A stretch of 37,094 nucleotides of DNA from Gemmatimonadota bacterium. GTDB lineage: Bacteria; Gemmatimonadota; Gemmatimonadetes; Gemmatimonadales; GWC2-71-9. The stretch is from assembly GCA_003222055.1 (NCBI GenBank), contig QHUT01000087.1:1-37094 (forward strand). Reading direction: 5' to 3'. This document shows positions 8,395-17,165 of the stretch, piece by piece. The notes below the pieces were generated by a model. The model was not told the DNA's origin. It worked only from the letters and a program-made list of their open reading frames with translations, and searched no databases. How positions within the stretch are numbered: the first letter of the stretch is position 1; the number at the start of each line of letters is the position of its first letter. The position numbers were made by a program, and so were the translations under genes.

Positions 8395-10056
8395 ATGATC
8401 TCGGTCCTGCTGGGCCTCGCCCTGCTGCAACAGCCCGACTCCGAGTCCACCCTCCGCAGCGCCCGACGTGCGGAGGCGAGTTTCGAAGCGTTCCGTCGGT
8501 ATCACCTCCCCGAAGCGAGCGATTTTTCCGGCCAGCCGTGTGACCTGAACATCGGCCGGTTCTGCTTCTGGTACGGCGATCAGACGAACGACTCGGTGCC
8601 GGAACCGGCGGCCATCCGCGACGCGCGGGCACGCCTCTTGGCCCGTTTAGGCGACGCCGCAGGACTGCTACCGGGAGACGAGTGGATCGCGGGCCAACGA
8701 GTGCGCTACTTGATCGAGGAAGGACAGCGCGCGGACGCCGTCGCGGTGGGCACGGAGTGTCGCGGCACGGCCTGGTGGTGCGCCGCTCTGGCCGGGCTCG
8801 CCCTGCACGCCGCAGGCGACTTCGCGCGGGCGGACTCCGCTTTCACCGCCGCGCTGCGGGCGATGCCCGACGAGGAGCGGTGCCGCTGGCACGACGTCTC
8901 CGTGCTGGTGCCGCGCGACCTGCGAACCCGCTACGATCGGATGAGCTGCGACGAGCGTGCCGAATTCGAGGCCCGCTGGTGGTGGCTCGCAGCCCCGCTG
9001 CTTTCGCGCCCCGGGAATGACCGCCGCACCGAGCACTTCGCGCGTCTCACGCTGGCACGCATCGAGCGCGACTCGCACACGCCGCGCGACGACCCGTGGG
9101 GCGACGATGTGCGAGAGTTGCTGCTACGCTTCGGACCGGAAGTGTCCTGGACTCGAAGACCCTCCTCCGTGCTTGCGCCGTCCGATCCTGTGATCACGGG
9201 GCACGAGCGCGTGCCCGCCTTTCACTTCGTCCCGACCGCGCACGCCTTCGACGACCCCGGGGGGGCGACTGCCGAGGATTGGACGCCGGCCGACCCACGT
9301 CCGAACGAGTGGTACGCACCCACGTACGCGGACCGGTTCGTACGGCTCGAGGCTCAAATCGCGGCGTTTCGCCGCGGCGACTCGTGTACCGTCGTCGCCG
9401 CATTCGACGTGTCTCGCGATGCGGCGCTGGGCCATCAGGCGGCGCGGGCGGCCCTCGTGCTCGCCCGCGACGAGCGGTCGCGCGTGGTCACGGCCCGCGA
9501 GACGCACCTCGATGGACCCGAGGTCCTCACCGCAACCGCGGGGTGCGAGCGGCAGCTCGTGGGTCTCGAGATCGCTGCCACCGACGCACGCTGGGTCGCG
9601 CGTACGCGGCGCGGCCTCGAACCCCCGGCGCGTGGCGACGTCTCCGACCTGCTGCTCCTCGACGCGACCGATGCGCTGGCGCTCGATCTCGCGTCCGTAC
9701 TGCCGCATGCGCTCCCCAGCGAGCAGGTGCCGGTCGGCGGTCACCTGCGACTCTTCTGGGAGGTGTCGGGACTCGCCCCCGCCGGCGAACCCGTCACCAC
9801 GTCGCTCAGCGTCAGGGCCCAAAGCCGCGCCTGGCTGGGACGCGCCGCCGAGTCCGTCGGCCTGGTCACCCGACGCCGCGCGGTTGAGCTGCAATGGGAC
9901 GAGGTGCTGCAGCCCGAAGGTGGGGTCGCACCCCGCGTGCTGGACGTCGACCTCTCCGGGCTCCCAGCCGGCCGCTACCGCGTGACCGTGGCCGTGAGCA
10001 TCGGTGGAGGCGTGCCGGTCACGGCGAGCCGGGAGATCGAGCTGGTGCGCCGTTGA
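8395..10056 (+). CDS. Exported hypothetical protein with a GWxTD-like domain
   Basis: A 553-residue protein. I chose the ATG at 8395 because it gives a short hydrophobic leader (ISVLLGLALL) and has GGGGA four bases upstream; the open frame further upstream is antisense to the CoA ligase gene. Residues about 75-160 look like TPR-type helices (ALAGLALHAAGDFARADSAF). Residues 191-250 (FEARWWWLAAPLLSRPGND...WGDDVRELLLRFGP) follow the layout of the GWxTD domain found in Acidobacteriota and Gemmatimonadota, except that the name-giving GWxTD is replaced by PWGDD. The remainder is beta-rich and ends with a domain containing LPAGRYRVTV. Function unknown. Its last 38 nt overlap the 3' end of the convergent metallohydrolase gene. 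Confidence 0.8.
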   Translation: MISVLLGLALLQQPDSESTLRSARRAEASFEAFRRYHLPEASDFSGQPCDLNIGRFCFWYGDQTNDSVPEPAAIRDARARLLARLGDAAGLLPGDEWIAGQRVRYLIEEGQRADAVAVGTECRGTAWWCAALAGLALHAAGDFARADSAFTAALRAMPDEERCRWHDVSVLVPRDLRTRYDRMSCDERAEFEARWWWLAAPLLSRPGNDRRTEHFARLTLARIERDSHTPRDDPWGDDVRELLLRFGPEVSWTRRPSSVLAPSDPVITGHERVPAFHFVPTAHAFDDPGGATAEDWTPADPRPNEWYAPTYADRFVRLEAQIAAFRRGDSCTVVAAFDVSRDAALGHQAARAALVLARDERSRVVTARETHLDGPEVLTATAGCERQLVGLEIAATDARWVARTRRGLEPPARGDVSDLLLLDATDALALDLASVLPHALPSEQVPVGGHLRLFWEVSGLAPAGEPVTTSLSVRAQSRAWLGRAAESVGLVTRRRAVELQWDEVLQPEGGVAPRVLDVDLSGLPAGRYRVTVAVSIGGGVPVTASREIELVRR

Positions 10057-12577
10057 CGGCCCGCGCCGCGTACACCCCCCGCGCTTCCGCCAGCAGCCGC
10101 AGTACGTGCTCGCGCTCCGCCGCCGCGTTCCACCCCTGGTGCGCCTGCGCCGCCTCGTCCAACCGGTCGATCCAGCGCACGAAGAATTCCGCGTCGCCCG
10201 GCGAGCGCACGGGCTCGTTCCCCACGGTCACGTACACCGGACTCGTCGAGCCGAACGGATAGCGATCGAGCACGGGCAGCTCGGCTCGATCCGCGTAGGC
10301 GCGCACCACGTACCATCCGCTGCCGGCGACGGCGATCGGAACCGTGGCGCTCGCCTGCGTGCGATCGCCCGTGAGCGGAATCACGGCCACCACCCGGCCG
10401 TTGCCGATGATCTCCAGGTGGTCGACCGGGACGCTCGACCGCAGACGCACCCGCGCCGTGAGCGTCGAGTCCCGCGGCAGCCGGATCTCGTCGCCGATCG
10501 GCCGGCCCTCGAGCGTGAACTCGAGCAACGGCGCGTTGCTGACGAACGTGCGACCCGCCTTGAGCCCCGCGAGAAACCCGCGGCGATCGAGTTTGGCGCC
10601 CGCCTGCACGAACACGCGCACCAGCCCGGGGGGCCCGCGCAGCGAGGCGAAGTTGGGGAAGGCGTCGGTTCCGGCGCCCGCGGGAAGCCGGAAGCCGCAG
10701 TTCAGCAGCCGGTACCAGATCTCCGACGTGACGAGATGATCCGAATATCCCATCACCTCGATGTAGTCGACCTTGCCGAGCGCCACATCCACCGGCAGCT
10801 CGTGGGTGAGCGGCTGGGTCGTATCGCCCGGATCGGGCCGCGAGTCGAAGGGGTGGACGTACCCGAACAGCGCGCCCTGGGCGTGCGCCAGGTCCGCCAC
10901 ATCGCTGTTCGCCGGATAGAGGCTGGCGGCGGCAGTGTTGGGATAGCCGGCATATTCGGGCAGGAGATAGTGGTCCGTCAACCCGAGCAGCGCAGTGTGG
11001 CCCCAGTAGCTCGTGTGAAACTCCTGGGCGTGCAGCAGCAGAAAACTCCTGCTCGACGCCGGGTCCGAGTCCGTGCGGAAGTAGGCGATGTCGGGGATCC
11101 GCTGCTCCTTGTTCACTACAAGATTCTCGATGACGTGCAGGTCCTCGGCGCGGCCCTGGAACACGAGATGCTCGGGCGTGTTGCGGTACGCCCCGCCATA
11201 GTTCATGTGCACGTGGAGATCCCCGCTCCACCAGCCCAGTGCCGGGAGATCCGCGAGTCGTTCCAGCACGATCCGTCGTAACACCGTGCCCCCCGCCCGC
11301 ACCGTCGCGCCGGCCCTCCCGACGCGGTATTCGGGGCCGTGCCAGACCGCCACCTGCACGGCACCCGCAGGCACCGTCAGCTCGGCGGAGCCGGCGGCCT
11401 GGAAGTAGCCGTATTCGAAGGCGCGCTCACCGCGGTCGAACGCCTCGTCGGCGTGGCGCCAAGCATCGTCGGGCGCGTACGCTCGCCCGTCGGCGCTGGA
11501 CACCGAGATCCGGGCGGGCAGCGGACGCCCGCCACGGTCGACGACCTCCACGCGCAGCCGCCCCACGGGCCCGTGGTAGCGGCGCCGGGTGGCGAGGATC
11601 CGCTGCCGCCGTCCCCCCGGCACGTCGATCACCCAGAGCGAGGTGTTACCACCTTCGTTCGAGACGTACGCGATCCGCCGGCCGTCGTGCGACCAGCGCG
11701 GCGCCGTGGCATCGAACTCCCCGTAGGTGAGCGGAAACACGTCGCCCCCCTCGCTCGTCATGAGCCACAGCTGATTCCACTGACGGCCCACATAGGAGCT
11801 GTAGACGACGCGGGTGCCGTCGGGGGACCAGTCGGGGTGGGCTTTCCACGTGGTTTCCTCGTAGCGGATCTCGCGCAACGGCGCACCGGGGGTCGCCGTC
11901 ATGCGCCAGAAGCCGCCGCTGCCGTGGATATGCCCGCGGTTGGAGACGAGGATCAGCTCCCTCCCGTCGGGCGACCAGGTGGGAGACAGATAGTGATCCC
12001 ACGTGCTGTAGTAATAGCGCGGCAGCTTGCTGTCGTTGTCCTCTGTGAGCCGGGTGGCTTCGCCGGGCGTGCCGCCATCCACCGGCGCCGCGAATATGTG
12101 CCAGCGGCCGTTGTACGCGGTGGAGACGAATGCGATGCGGTCGCCGTCGGGCGACCAGCGCGGCTCCACGTTCACCGCGCCGTTGGTCGTGACGGGCCGC
12201 ACCGCGCCCGTCGCCAGGTCCAGCAGCTGCAGCTCGACGGCGTCTTTCGCGTAGCGGGCGAAGACGACGAAGCGTCCGTCCGGCGACCAGTCGGGCTGAT
12301 AGTCGTACCCGGCGTCCCCGGTGACCTCGACCGTCACGCCCGAGCCGATCTGCTGGCGCCACAGCGAGCCCTGCATCGAGTAGATCAGATCGCGCCCGTC
12401 GGGCGACCACGTGACCGCGCTGGGACCGCTCGTCACCTGCGGCACGTACATCTCGCGCCAGTAGTAGGGGTGCGGCACGGCGACCTGCTTGAGCACGGGC
12501 TCCCGCTGGGCGACGGCGATCACCGGAATGAGTCCGATGCCCGAGGTGAGCGCCCACCGCAGCAGCCGGAGTGTCAT
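10019..12577 (-). CDS. Secreted TolB-like beta-propeller plus CehA/McbA PHP-type metallohydrolase
   Basis: An 852-residue two-domain protein. A signal peptide (LLRWALTSGIGLIPVIAVAQ) is followed by six W-S-P-D-G-type blades, as in TolB/DPP6-like propellers (residues about 45-370). A short beta linker leads to a PHP-type hydrolase domain whose GDLHVH motif has metal ligands H455 and H457; HAQEFH, GYVHPFD and GAGTDAF supply further probable ligands. CehA and McbA hydrolyse carbamate or amide bonds; the substrate here is unknown. The ATG at 12577 overlaps the TGA of the CoA-transferase B gene, making it the last gene of the amino-acid operon. A secreted hydrolase at the end of a cytosolic catabolic operon is unusual and may release the substrate. 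Confidence 0.88.
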   Translation of the reverse strand: MTLRLLRWALTSGIGLIPVIAVAQREPVLKQVAVPHPYYWREMYVPQVTSGPSAVTWSPDGRDLIYSMQGSLWRQQIGSGVTVEVTGDAGYDYQPDWSPDGRFVVFARYAKDAVELQLLDLATGAVRPVTTNGAVNVEPRWSPDGDRIAFVSTAYNGRWHIFAAPVDGGTPGEATRLTEDNDSKLPRYYYSTWDHYLSPTWSPDGRELILVSNRGHIHGSGGFWRMTATPGAPLREIRYEETTWKAHPDWSPDGTRVVYSSYVGRQWNQLWLMTSEGGDVFPLTYGEFDATAPRWSHDGRRIAYVSNEGGNTSLWVIDVPGGRRQRILATRRRYHGPVGRLRVEVVDRGGRPLPARISVSSADGRAYAPDDAWRHADEAFDRGERAFEYGYFQAAGSAELTVPAGAVQVAVWHGPEYRVGRAGATVRAGGTVLRRIVLERLADLPALGWWSGDLHVHMNYGGAYRNTPEHLVFQGRAEDLHVIENLVVNKEQRIPDIAYFRTDSDPASSRSFLLLHAQEFHTSYWGHTALLGLTDHYLLPEYAGYPNTAAASLYPANSDVADLAHAQGALFGYVHPFDSRPDPGDTTQPLTHELPVDVALGKVDYIEVMGYSDHLVTSEIWYRLLNCGFRLPAGAGTDAFPNFASLRGPPGLVRVFVQAGAKLDRRGFLAGLKAGRTFVSNAPLLEFTLEGRPIGDEIRLPRDSTLTARVRLRSSVPVDHLEIIGNGRVVAVIPLTGDRTQASATVPIAVAGSGWYVVRAYADRAELPVLDRYPFGSTSPVYVTVGNEPVRSPGDAEFFVRWIDRLDEAAQAHQGWNAAAEREHVLRLLAEARGVYAARAVNGAPARSPGSP

Positions 12578-13317
12578 TGTTTCAGGAACAGGCGCTTCGG
12601 ATCGAGCACATCCCGGAGCAACCGCAGCTCCTGGGGCGTGGGCGGCGCCACCGCGGCCAGCCCCGACCGGCAAGTGAGCGCCCACCCGACACCGGCCTGT
12701 ACGTCGGGGACGCTCACGCCCGGGTACAACGCCGCAAGCACTATCTCGCCCGTTGCCTCGTCCGCCTCGAGGATGGCCTTGTCGGTGATGACCTTCACGG
12801 GCCCGGCGCCCGGCATCCGCAGCTCGCGACGCAGCCGGCCCTGGGGCCTGAGTCCCGGGCTCGTGACGAAGTCCACGCGCTCGGGGAAGGCGCGTGGACC
12901 GAGCTTCGCCACGATCAGCGTCCGCCGGGCGTGGATCGCGATCTCCGTGGCTCCGCCCGACCCGGGCAAGCGGACCTTGGGCCGCGCATACGGACCGATG
13001 ACGGTGGTATTGATGTTGCCGTAGCGATCGACCTGCGCGCCTCCCAGGAACCCGACCTCGATGCGTCCGTTCTGCAGCATGCACTGGAATACGTCGGCCA
13101 TCCCGCACACCATGAGCGAGCCGGTAACGAGCGCCGGGTCGCCGATCGACACGGGGAGCCGCTCCGGCACCGCCCCCACGGCCCCCGATTCGTAGATCAG
13201 CACGAGACGCGGGGCATGGGTCGCGCGCGCCAGGTTGCAGGCGAGGTTGGGAAGCCCGATGCCGACGAACACGACCTCGCCGTTTCGCAGCTCGCGGGCG
13301 GCGACGGCGGCCATCAT
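12574..13317 (-). CDS. CoA-transferase subunit B (glutaconate CoA-transferase/IpdB type)
   Basis: A 247-residue family I CoA-transferase beta subunit. The catalytic glutamate is E43 in LIYESGAVG, matching beta-Glu54 of glutaconate CoA-transferase, and FLGGAQVDRYGNINTT is the usual following motif. With subunit A it would move CoA between acyl-CoA and a carboxylate (or, in IpdAB, hydrate and open a ring). The start is odd. Homologues usually begin with a Y-T-x-D-E-(M/L)-M-like stretch, and this frame encodes D-Y-T-P-D-E directly upstream of the ATG pair at 13317 without a normal start codon before an in-frame stop. GAGGA lies about 15 nt before the ATG. The gene overlaps the next one by ATGA. 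Confidence 0.88.
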   Translation of the reverse strand: MMAAVAARELRNGEVVFVGIGLPNLACNLARATHAPRLVLIYESGAVGAVPERLPVSIGDPALVTGSLMVCGMADVFQCMLQNGRIEVGFLGGAQVDRYGNINTTVIGPYARPKVRLPGSGGATEIAIHARRTLIVAKLGPRAFPERVDFVTSPGLRPQGRLRRELRMPGAGPVKVITDKAILEADEATGEIVLAALYPGVSVPDVQAGVGWALTCRSGLAAVAPPTPQELRLLRDVLDPKRLFLKQ

Positions 13318-13336
13318 TTCGTCGGGCGTGTAGTCC

Positions 13337-14251
13337 TCAGTACCCGTAGTTCACCCCCGCGCACACGCGTTCTTTCGCCTTGAGCCGTGTGACGTGCGGC
13401 TGTTTTTTCAAGTACGCCGCGCGATCCGGCACGCCATACACGAACTCGTCCAGGTAGCGCGTGAGGCGATCGGGAGATCGAGAAATGTCTTCCCACGCCA
13501 CATAGAAGTCGTTGTCACGGTCGTAGTAGCCCTGCGCGTACGAGGGGTGCGCGCCCCACGGCTCGACCACCACCGCGTCCACGATCATACCGGGGATCAC
13601 GGTCCGATTCGGATCCGACCGGATGGCCTGTTCGTCGACGAGCTCCTCCACCACGACGATGACGCGCGCCGAGGCGAACGCCGCCTCTCGTTGCACGCCG
13701 AGGAGCCCCCAGATCTGGGTGTTGCCGTCGGCGTCGGCGCGCTGCGCGTGGACGATCGTCACGTCGGGGTTCAGGGCTGGCACGGTGGCGAGGTCCTCCC
13801 CGGTGTAGGGGCACGTGACGGTCTTGATGCGGGGATTCACGCGGGGCAGGTCGGTGCCCATGTAGTCGCGCAGCGGCCAGAAGGGGAGCCGCGCGGCGCC
13901 CGCGGAAAACCGTGCGACCATGCCGAAGTGCGAATATTCTTCGATCTCGAGCGGCGCCGTGCCCGGCGCTTCCACGGCCCGCCGGAACGCGTGCAGCGAG
14001 CCCACGCCGGGATTCCCGGCCCACGAGAACACCAGCTTGCGGGCGCACCCCGCGCCGATCATCTGATCGTAGATCAGGTCCGGCGTGAGGCGCGCGAGCG
14101 TGAGGTCGCGCCGCCGCTGCCGGATGATCTCGTGGCCCGCGGCGAAGCAGATGAGGTGGGTGAACCCTTCGATGACGACAGTGTCGCCGTCGTGGACGAA
14201 GCGCGCGATCGCGTCGCGCATGGGCATGACCTTGGAGGCGTGATCGCTCAC
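13337..14251 (-). CDS. CoA-transferase subunit A (glutaconate CoA-transferase/IpdA type)
   Basis: About 304 residues. The fold and motifs (VVIEGFTHLICFAAGHEI, GAGCARKLVFSWAGNPGVGS, HAQRADADGNTQIWG) are those of the alpha subunit of glutaconate-type CoA-transferases. It carries no catalytic glutamate of its own and works as a heteromer with subunit B, encoded 19 nt downstream. I prefer the GTG at 14251, which lies 2 nt after the TAG of the aminotransferase gene and gives M-S-D-H-A-S-K. The ATG at 14278 would add nine residues read from within the neighbour. It is the fourth gene of a six-gene operon. Confidence 0.88.
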   Translation of the reverse strand: MSDHASKVMPMRDAIARFVHDGDTVVIEGFTHLICFAAGHEIIRQRRRDLTLARLTPDLIYDQMIGAGCARKLVFSWAGNPGVGSLHAFRRAVEAPGTAPLEIEEYSHFGMVARFSAGAARLPFWPLRDYMGTDLPRVNPRIKTVTCPYTGEDLATVPALNPDVTIVHAQRADADGNTQIWGLLGVQREAAFASARVIVVVEELVDEQAIRSDPNRTVIPGMIVDAVVVEPWGAHPSYAQGYYDRDNDFYVAWEDISRSPDRLTRYLDEFVYGVPDRAAYLKKQPHVTRLKAKERVCAGVNYGY

Positions 14252-14253
14252 GC

Positions 14254-15582
14254 CTAATCCGTCATCTCGCCCAGGCATTCATCGATGAGCCCCAGCGCCG
14301 TGTCGACGTCGGACTCGTCCACCACGAGCGGGGGAGCCAGCCGCAGCGCGCTCTTCCCCGCCCCGAGCAGCAGCAGGCCCTTGCGGAACGCCCGTGTGAC
14401 GAGTTCGTGCGGGACTTCAGGCGCGGGGTCGCGGGTGGCGCGGTCCTTCACGAACTCCACGCCGATCATCAGGCCGCGTCCACGGACGTCCCCGATCGAG
14501 CCGTACTTCTCCTGCAGCCGCTTGGCCCCGGCGACCAGCCGCTCGCCGAGGCGCGGGACCCGGGGGAGCAGCTCGCGCTCCACCACGTCGAGCGTCGCGA
14601 GCGCCGCCGCGCAGCACACCGGATTGCCGCCGAACGTGCTGCCGTGCGCCCCGGGCTGCCATTTCATGATCGCTTCCTTGGCGATGATCGCGCCGATCGG
14701 CATGCCGCTGCCCAGGCCCTTGGCGCTGAGCAGGATGTCGGGCTCGATCCCCTCGTATTCCGACGCCCACATCTTCCCGGTGCGTCCCACGCCGCACTGC
14801 ACCTCGTCGCACACCAGCAGGATGCCGTGGCGGTCGCACAGCTCGCGCAGCGCCTTCACGTAGCCGGGCGGCGGCACGACGTAGCCGCCTTCCCCCTGGA
14901 TCGGCTCCACGAAGATGGCCGCGGTGCTCTTGGGGTCGAGCCGCTTGGCGAACAGGTCGTCCTCGATCGACGACACGCACCGCATGCTGCAGGCGGCCTC
15001 GCCGCGGCAGAAGTCGCAGCGGTAGCGGTAGCCGTACGGGACGTGGTACACCTCGGGGAGGAACGGTGCGAACCCGGCACGCTGCCCCGCTTTGCTCGCC
15101 GTCAGACTCAAGCCACCGTAGGTGCGGCCGTGAAACGCCCCCGTGAAGGCGACGATGGCCGGCCGCCCGGTCGAGTGCCGCGCCAGCTTGATCGCTCCTT
15201 CCACCGCCTCGGTCCCCGAGTTCGAGAGGAACACGCGCTTCTTGCTCGGCCCCGGCGCGAGACGCGCCAGCCGCTCGCACAGCGCCGCGAAGCCCTCGAA
15301 GTAGAAATCGCTCCCGCAGATGTGAAGGAACCGCGCCGCCGCTTCCTGGATCGCCTGGACGACCTTGGGATGGCCGTACCCGGTGGACGCGACCGCGATG
15401 CCCGCCATGAAATCGAGGTAGCGGTTCCCGTCCACGTCCTCGACCATGGCCCCCGCGCCGCGGGCGATGACGAGCGGGTACTCCTTGGGGTAGGACGTCG
15501 AGGCCCAGCGGTCCTGGCACTCGACGATCGCCCGCGCCTTGGGCCCCGGCGGCGGCACCACGATCCGCGGGTAATCCTTCAT
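14254..15582 (-). CDS. Class III PLP aminotransferase (acetylornithine/4-aminobutyrate family) with Cys cluster
   Basis: A 442-residue fold-type I aminotransferase. The PLP lysine is K288 in LLSAKGLGSG, D259 in VCDEVQ contacts the pyridine nitrogen, and NSGTEAVEGAIKLAR and AFHGRTYGG are class III signatures. Such enzymes move the omega-amino group of ornithine, 4-aminobutyrate, 5-aminovalerate or lysine to 2-oxoglutarate, giving a semialdehyde. An insertion holds four cysteines, C189-xx-C192-x5-C198-xxx-C202, which looks metal-binding (inference). Start codon ATG 15582 overlaps the TGA of the aldehyde dehydrogenase gene. The neighbours suggest that its semialdehyde product is oxidised and then activated with CoA. 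Confidence 0.9.
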   Translation of the reverse strand: MKDYPRIVVPPPGPKARAIVECQDRWASTSYPKEYPLVIARGAGAMVEDVDGNRYLDFMAGIAVASTGYGHPKVVQAIQEAAARFLHICGSDFYFEGFAALCERLARLAPGPSKKRVFLSNSGTEAVEGAIKLARHSTGRPAIVAFTGAFHGRTYGGLSLTASKAGQRAGFAPFLPEVYHVPYGYRYRCDFCRGEAACSMRCVSSIEDDLFAKRLDPKSTAAIFVEPIQGEGGYVVPPPGYVKALRELCDRHGILLVCDEVQCGVGRTGKMWASEYEGIEPDILLSAKGLGSGMPIGAIIAKEAIMKWQPGAHGSTFGGNPVCCAAALATLDVVERELLPRVPRLGERLVAGAKRLQEKYGSIGDVRGRGLMIGVEFVKDRATRDPAPEVPHELVTRAFRKGLLLLGAGKSALRLAPPLVVDESDVDTALGLIDECLGEMTD

Positions 15583-17165
15583 CGCGACTCCTCGATCACG
15601 GTCCGGCTCTGCTCGCGCAGGAATTGCGCGACGTAATACGGCCCGCACCCGCCCTTGCCGGTCGAGCCCGATCCCTTCCACCCGCAAAACGGCTGCGCCC
15701 CGGGCCAGGCGCCGGTGGTGGCGCCGGTGCGCTTGTTCACGTAACACACCCCGGCGTCGATCTCGTCGAAGAAGCGCTCGATCTCCTCCGCCTTCTTGGA
15801 GAAGATGCCGGCGGTGAGGCCGTACTCGACCTTGTTCACTTCGGCGATCGCCTCCGCCAACCCCGACACCGCGCCCACGGCCAGGAGCGGGACGAACAGC
15901 TCCTCCCGGAAGAGCGACGAGGAGAGGGGTAGCTCGGCGATCGTGGGGGCGACGAAGTGCCCGTGGTCGAAAGGGTCCCCGCTGAGCTGCTGGCCGCCGA
16001 GCACGATCTTGCCCTCGCGGCGGGCCCGCGCCACCGCTCGCCGGAACCGCTCCACCGCCGCGGCGTTGATCACCGGCCCGAACACGACATCGCGCTCCGT
16101 CGGGTCCCCCAGCTTCAGGGCCTTGGTCCGCTCGACGAGCATCTCCACGAACGGCTGGGCCACGCGCTGGTGCACGTAGACGCGAGACGTCGCGCTGCAC
16201 TTCTGGTTCTGCAGGCCGAACGCCGACCGCGTCACCCCTTCCGCCGCCGCGTCCAGGTCCGCCGAGTCGAGCACGATGGCCGCGTTCTTGCCGCCCATCT
16301 CGAGGAGGCAGGGCTTGATCCAGTCTCGCGAGAGGCCCTGGAAGATGTGCATACCCACGGCCTTCGAGCCCGTGAAGACGACCCCGTCGACACCGGAATG
16401 ACGCCACAACGCCTCGCCCGCGACCTCGCCGGCTCCGGGGAGATAGTTGAACAAGCCCGCCGGCAGCCCGGCGTCGCGGTACACCTCGTACAGCTTGAGC
16501 CCGGTCCAGGGCGCTTCCTCGGCGGGCTTGTAGACGACCGCGTTTCCCGCGACCAGCGCCGCCGCCGACATCCCGGTCGAGAGCGCCAGCGGGAAATTGA
16601 ACGGCGCAATGCAGGCGAACACGCCGTAGGGCCGGAGCACGTCGGTATTGCGCTCGACTGGCGTGACCTTGGCCATCTGACGGACGAAGCCGTTGGCGTC
16701 CTCAACCTGCTGGCAATAGTAGTCGATCAGGTCGGCGGACTCCTCGGCGTCGCCCATCGACTCGAGCCGGCTCTTGCCTACCTCGAGGCTCATGATGGCG
16801 GCGAGCTCGAATTTGCGCTGGCGGATCAGGCCGGCGGTGCCGCGCAGCGTCGCGACGCGCGCGCGCCAGGGCGTGTGGGCCCACGCTCGCTGCGCCTCCT
16901 TGGCGCCCGTGACGGCGCGGTCGACGTGCTGCGCGGTGGCGGCGGCGAAGCGCCCCAGCACCACGCCCGTATCGATCGGCGACGTATCGACGATCGGTGC
17001 TGCCGGCGACGAGACCGCTTCGCCGGTGATGTAGAGGCTATGGTCCCGGCCCAGCTGGCCGCGCACGCCGGCGAGCGCCTCGTCGAACTGGCGATGGAAC
17101 GCCTCCCAGTCCACGTTGGCCGAAGTGTAGGTGACTTTGGACGCCGTCACGGCTGCAGTCGTCAT
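15579..17165 (-). CDS. Aldehyde dehydrogenase, L-glutamate-gamma-semialdehyde (P5C) dehydrogenase type
   Basis: A 528-residue NAD(P)-dependent aldehyde dehydrogenase. The general base is E289 in LEMGGKNA and the catalytic thiol is C323 in NQKCSATSRVYV, with the usual 34-residue spacing. PFNFPLALS, KPAEEAPWTG and the end motif PFCGWKGSGSTGKGG fit the P5C dehydrogenase branch (PruA/RocA-like), which oxidises glutamate-5-semialdehyde to glutamate. Being flanked by two omega-aminotransferases, it may instead take another omega-oxo acid such as glutarate or aminoadipate semialdehyde. It is coupled by ATGA overlaps on both sides (17162-17165 and 15579-15582). Confidence 0.9.
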   Translation of the reverse strand: MTTAAVTASKVTYTSANVDWEAFHRQFDEALAGVRGQLGRDHSLYITGEAVSSPAAPIVDTSPIDTGVVLGRFAAATAQHVDRAVTGAKEAQRAWAHTPWRARVATLRGTAGLIRQRKFELAAIMSLEVGKSRLESMGDAEESADLIDYYCQQVEDANGFVRQMAKVTPVERNTDVLRPYGVFACIAPFNFPLALSTGMSAAALVAGNAVVYKPAEEAPWTGLKLYEVYRDAGLPAGLFNYLPGAGEVAGEALWRHSGVDGVVFTGSKAVGMHIFQGLSRDWIKPCLLEMGGKNAAIVLDSADLDAAAEGVTRSAFGLQNQKCSATSRVYVHQRVAQPFVEMLVERTKALKLGDPTERDVVFGPVINAAAVERFRRAVARARREGKIVLGGQQLSGDPFDHGHFVAPTIAELPLSSSLFREELFVPLLAVGAVSGLAEAIAEVNKVEYGLTAGIFSKKAEEIERFFDEIDAGVCYVNKRTGATTGAWPGAQPFCGWKGSGSTGKGGCGPYYVAQFLREQSRTVIEESR

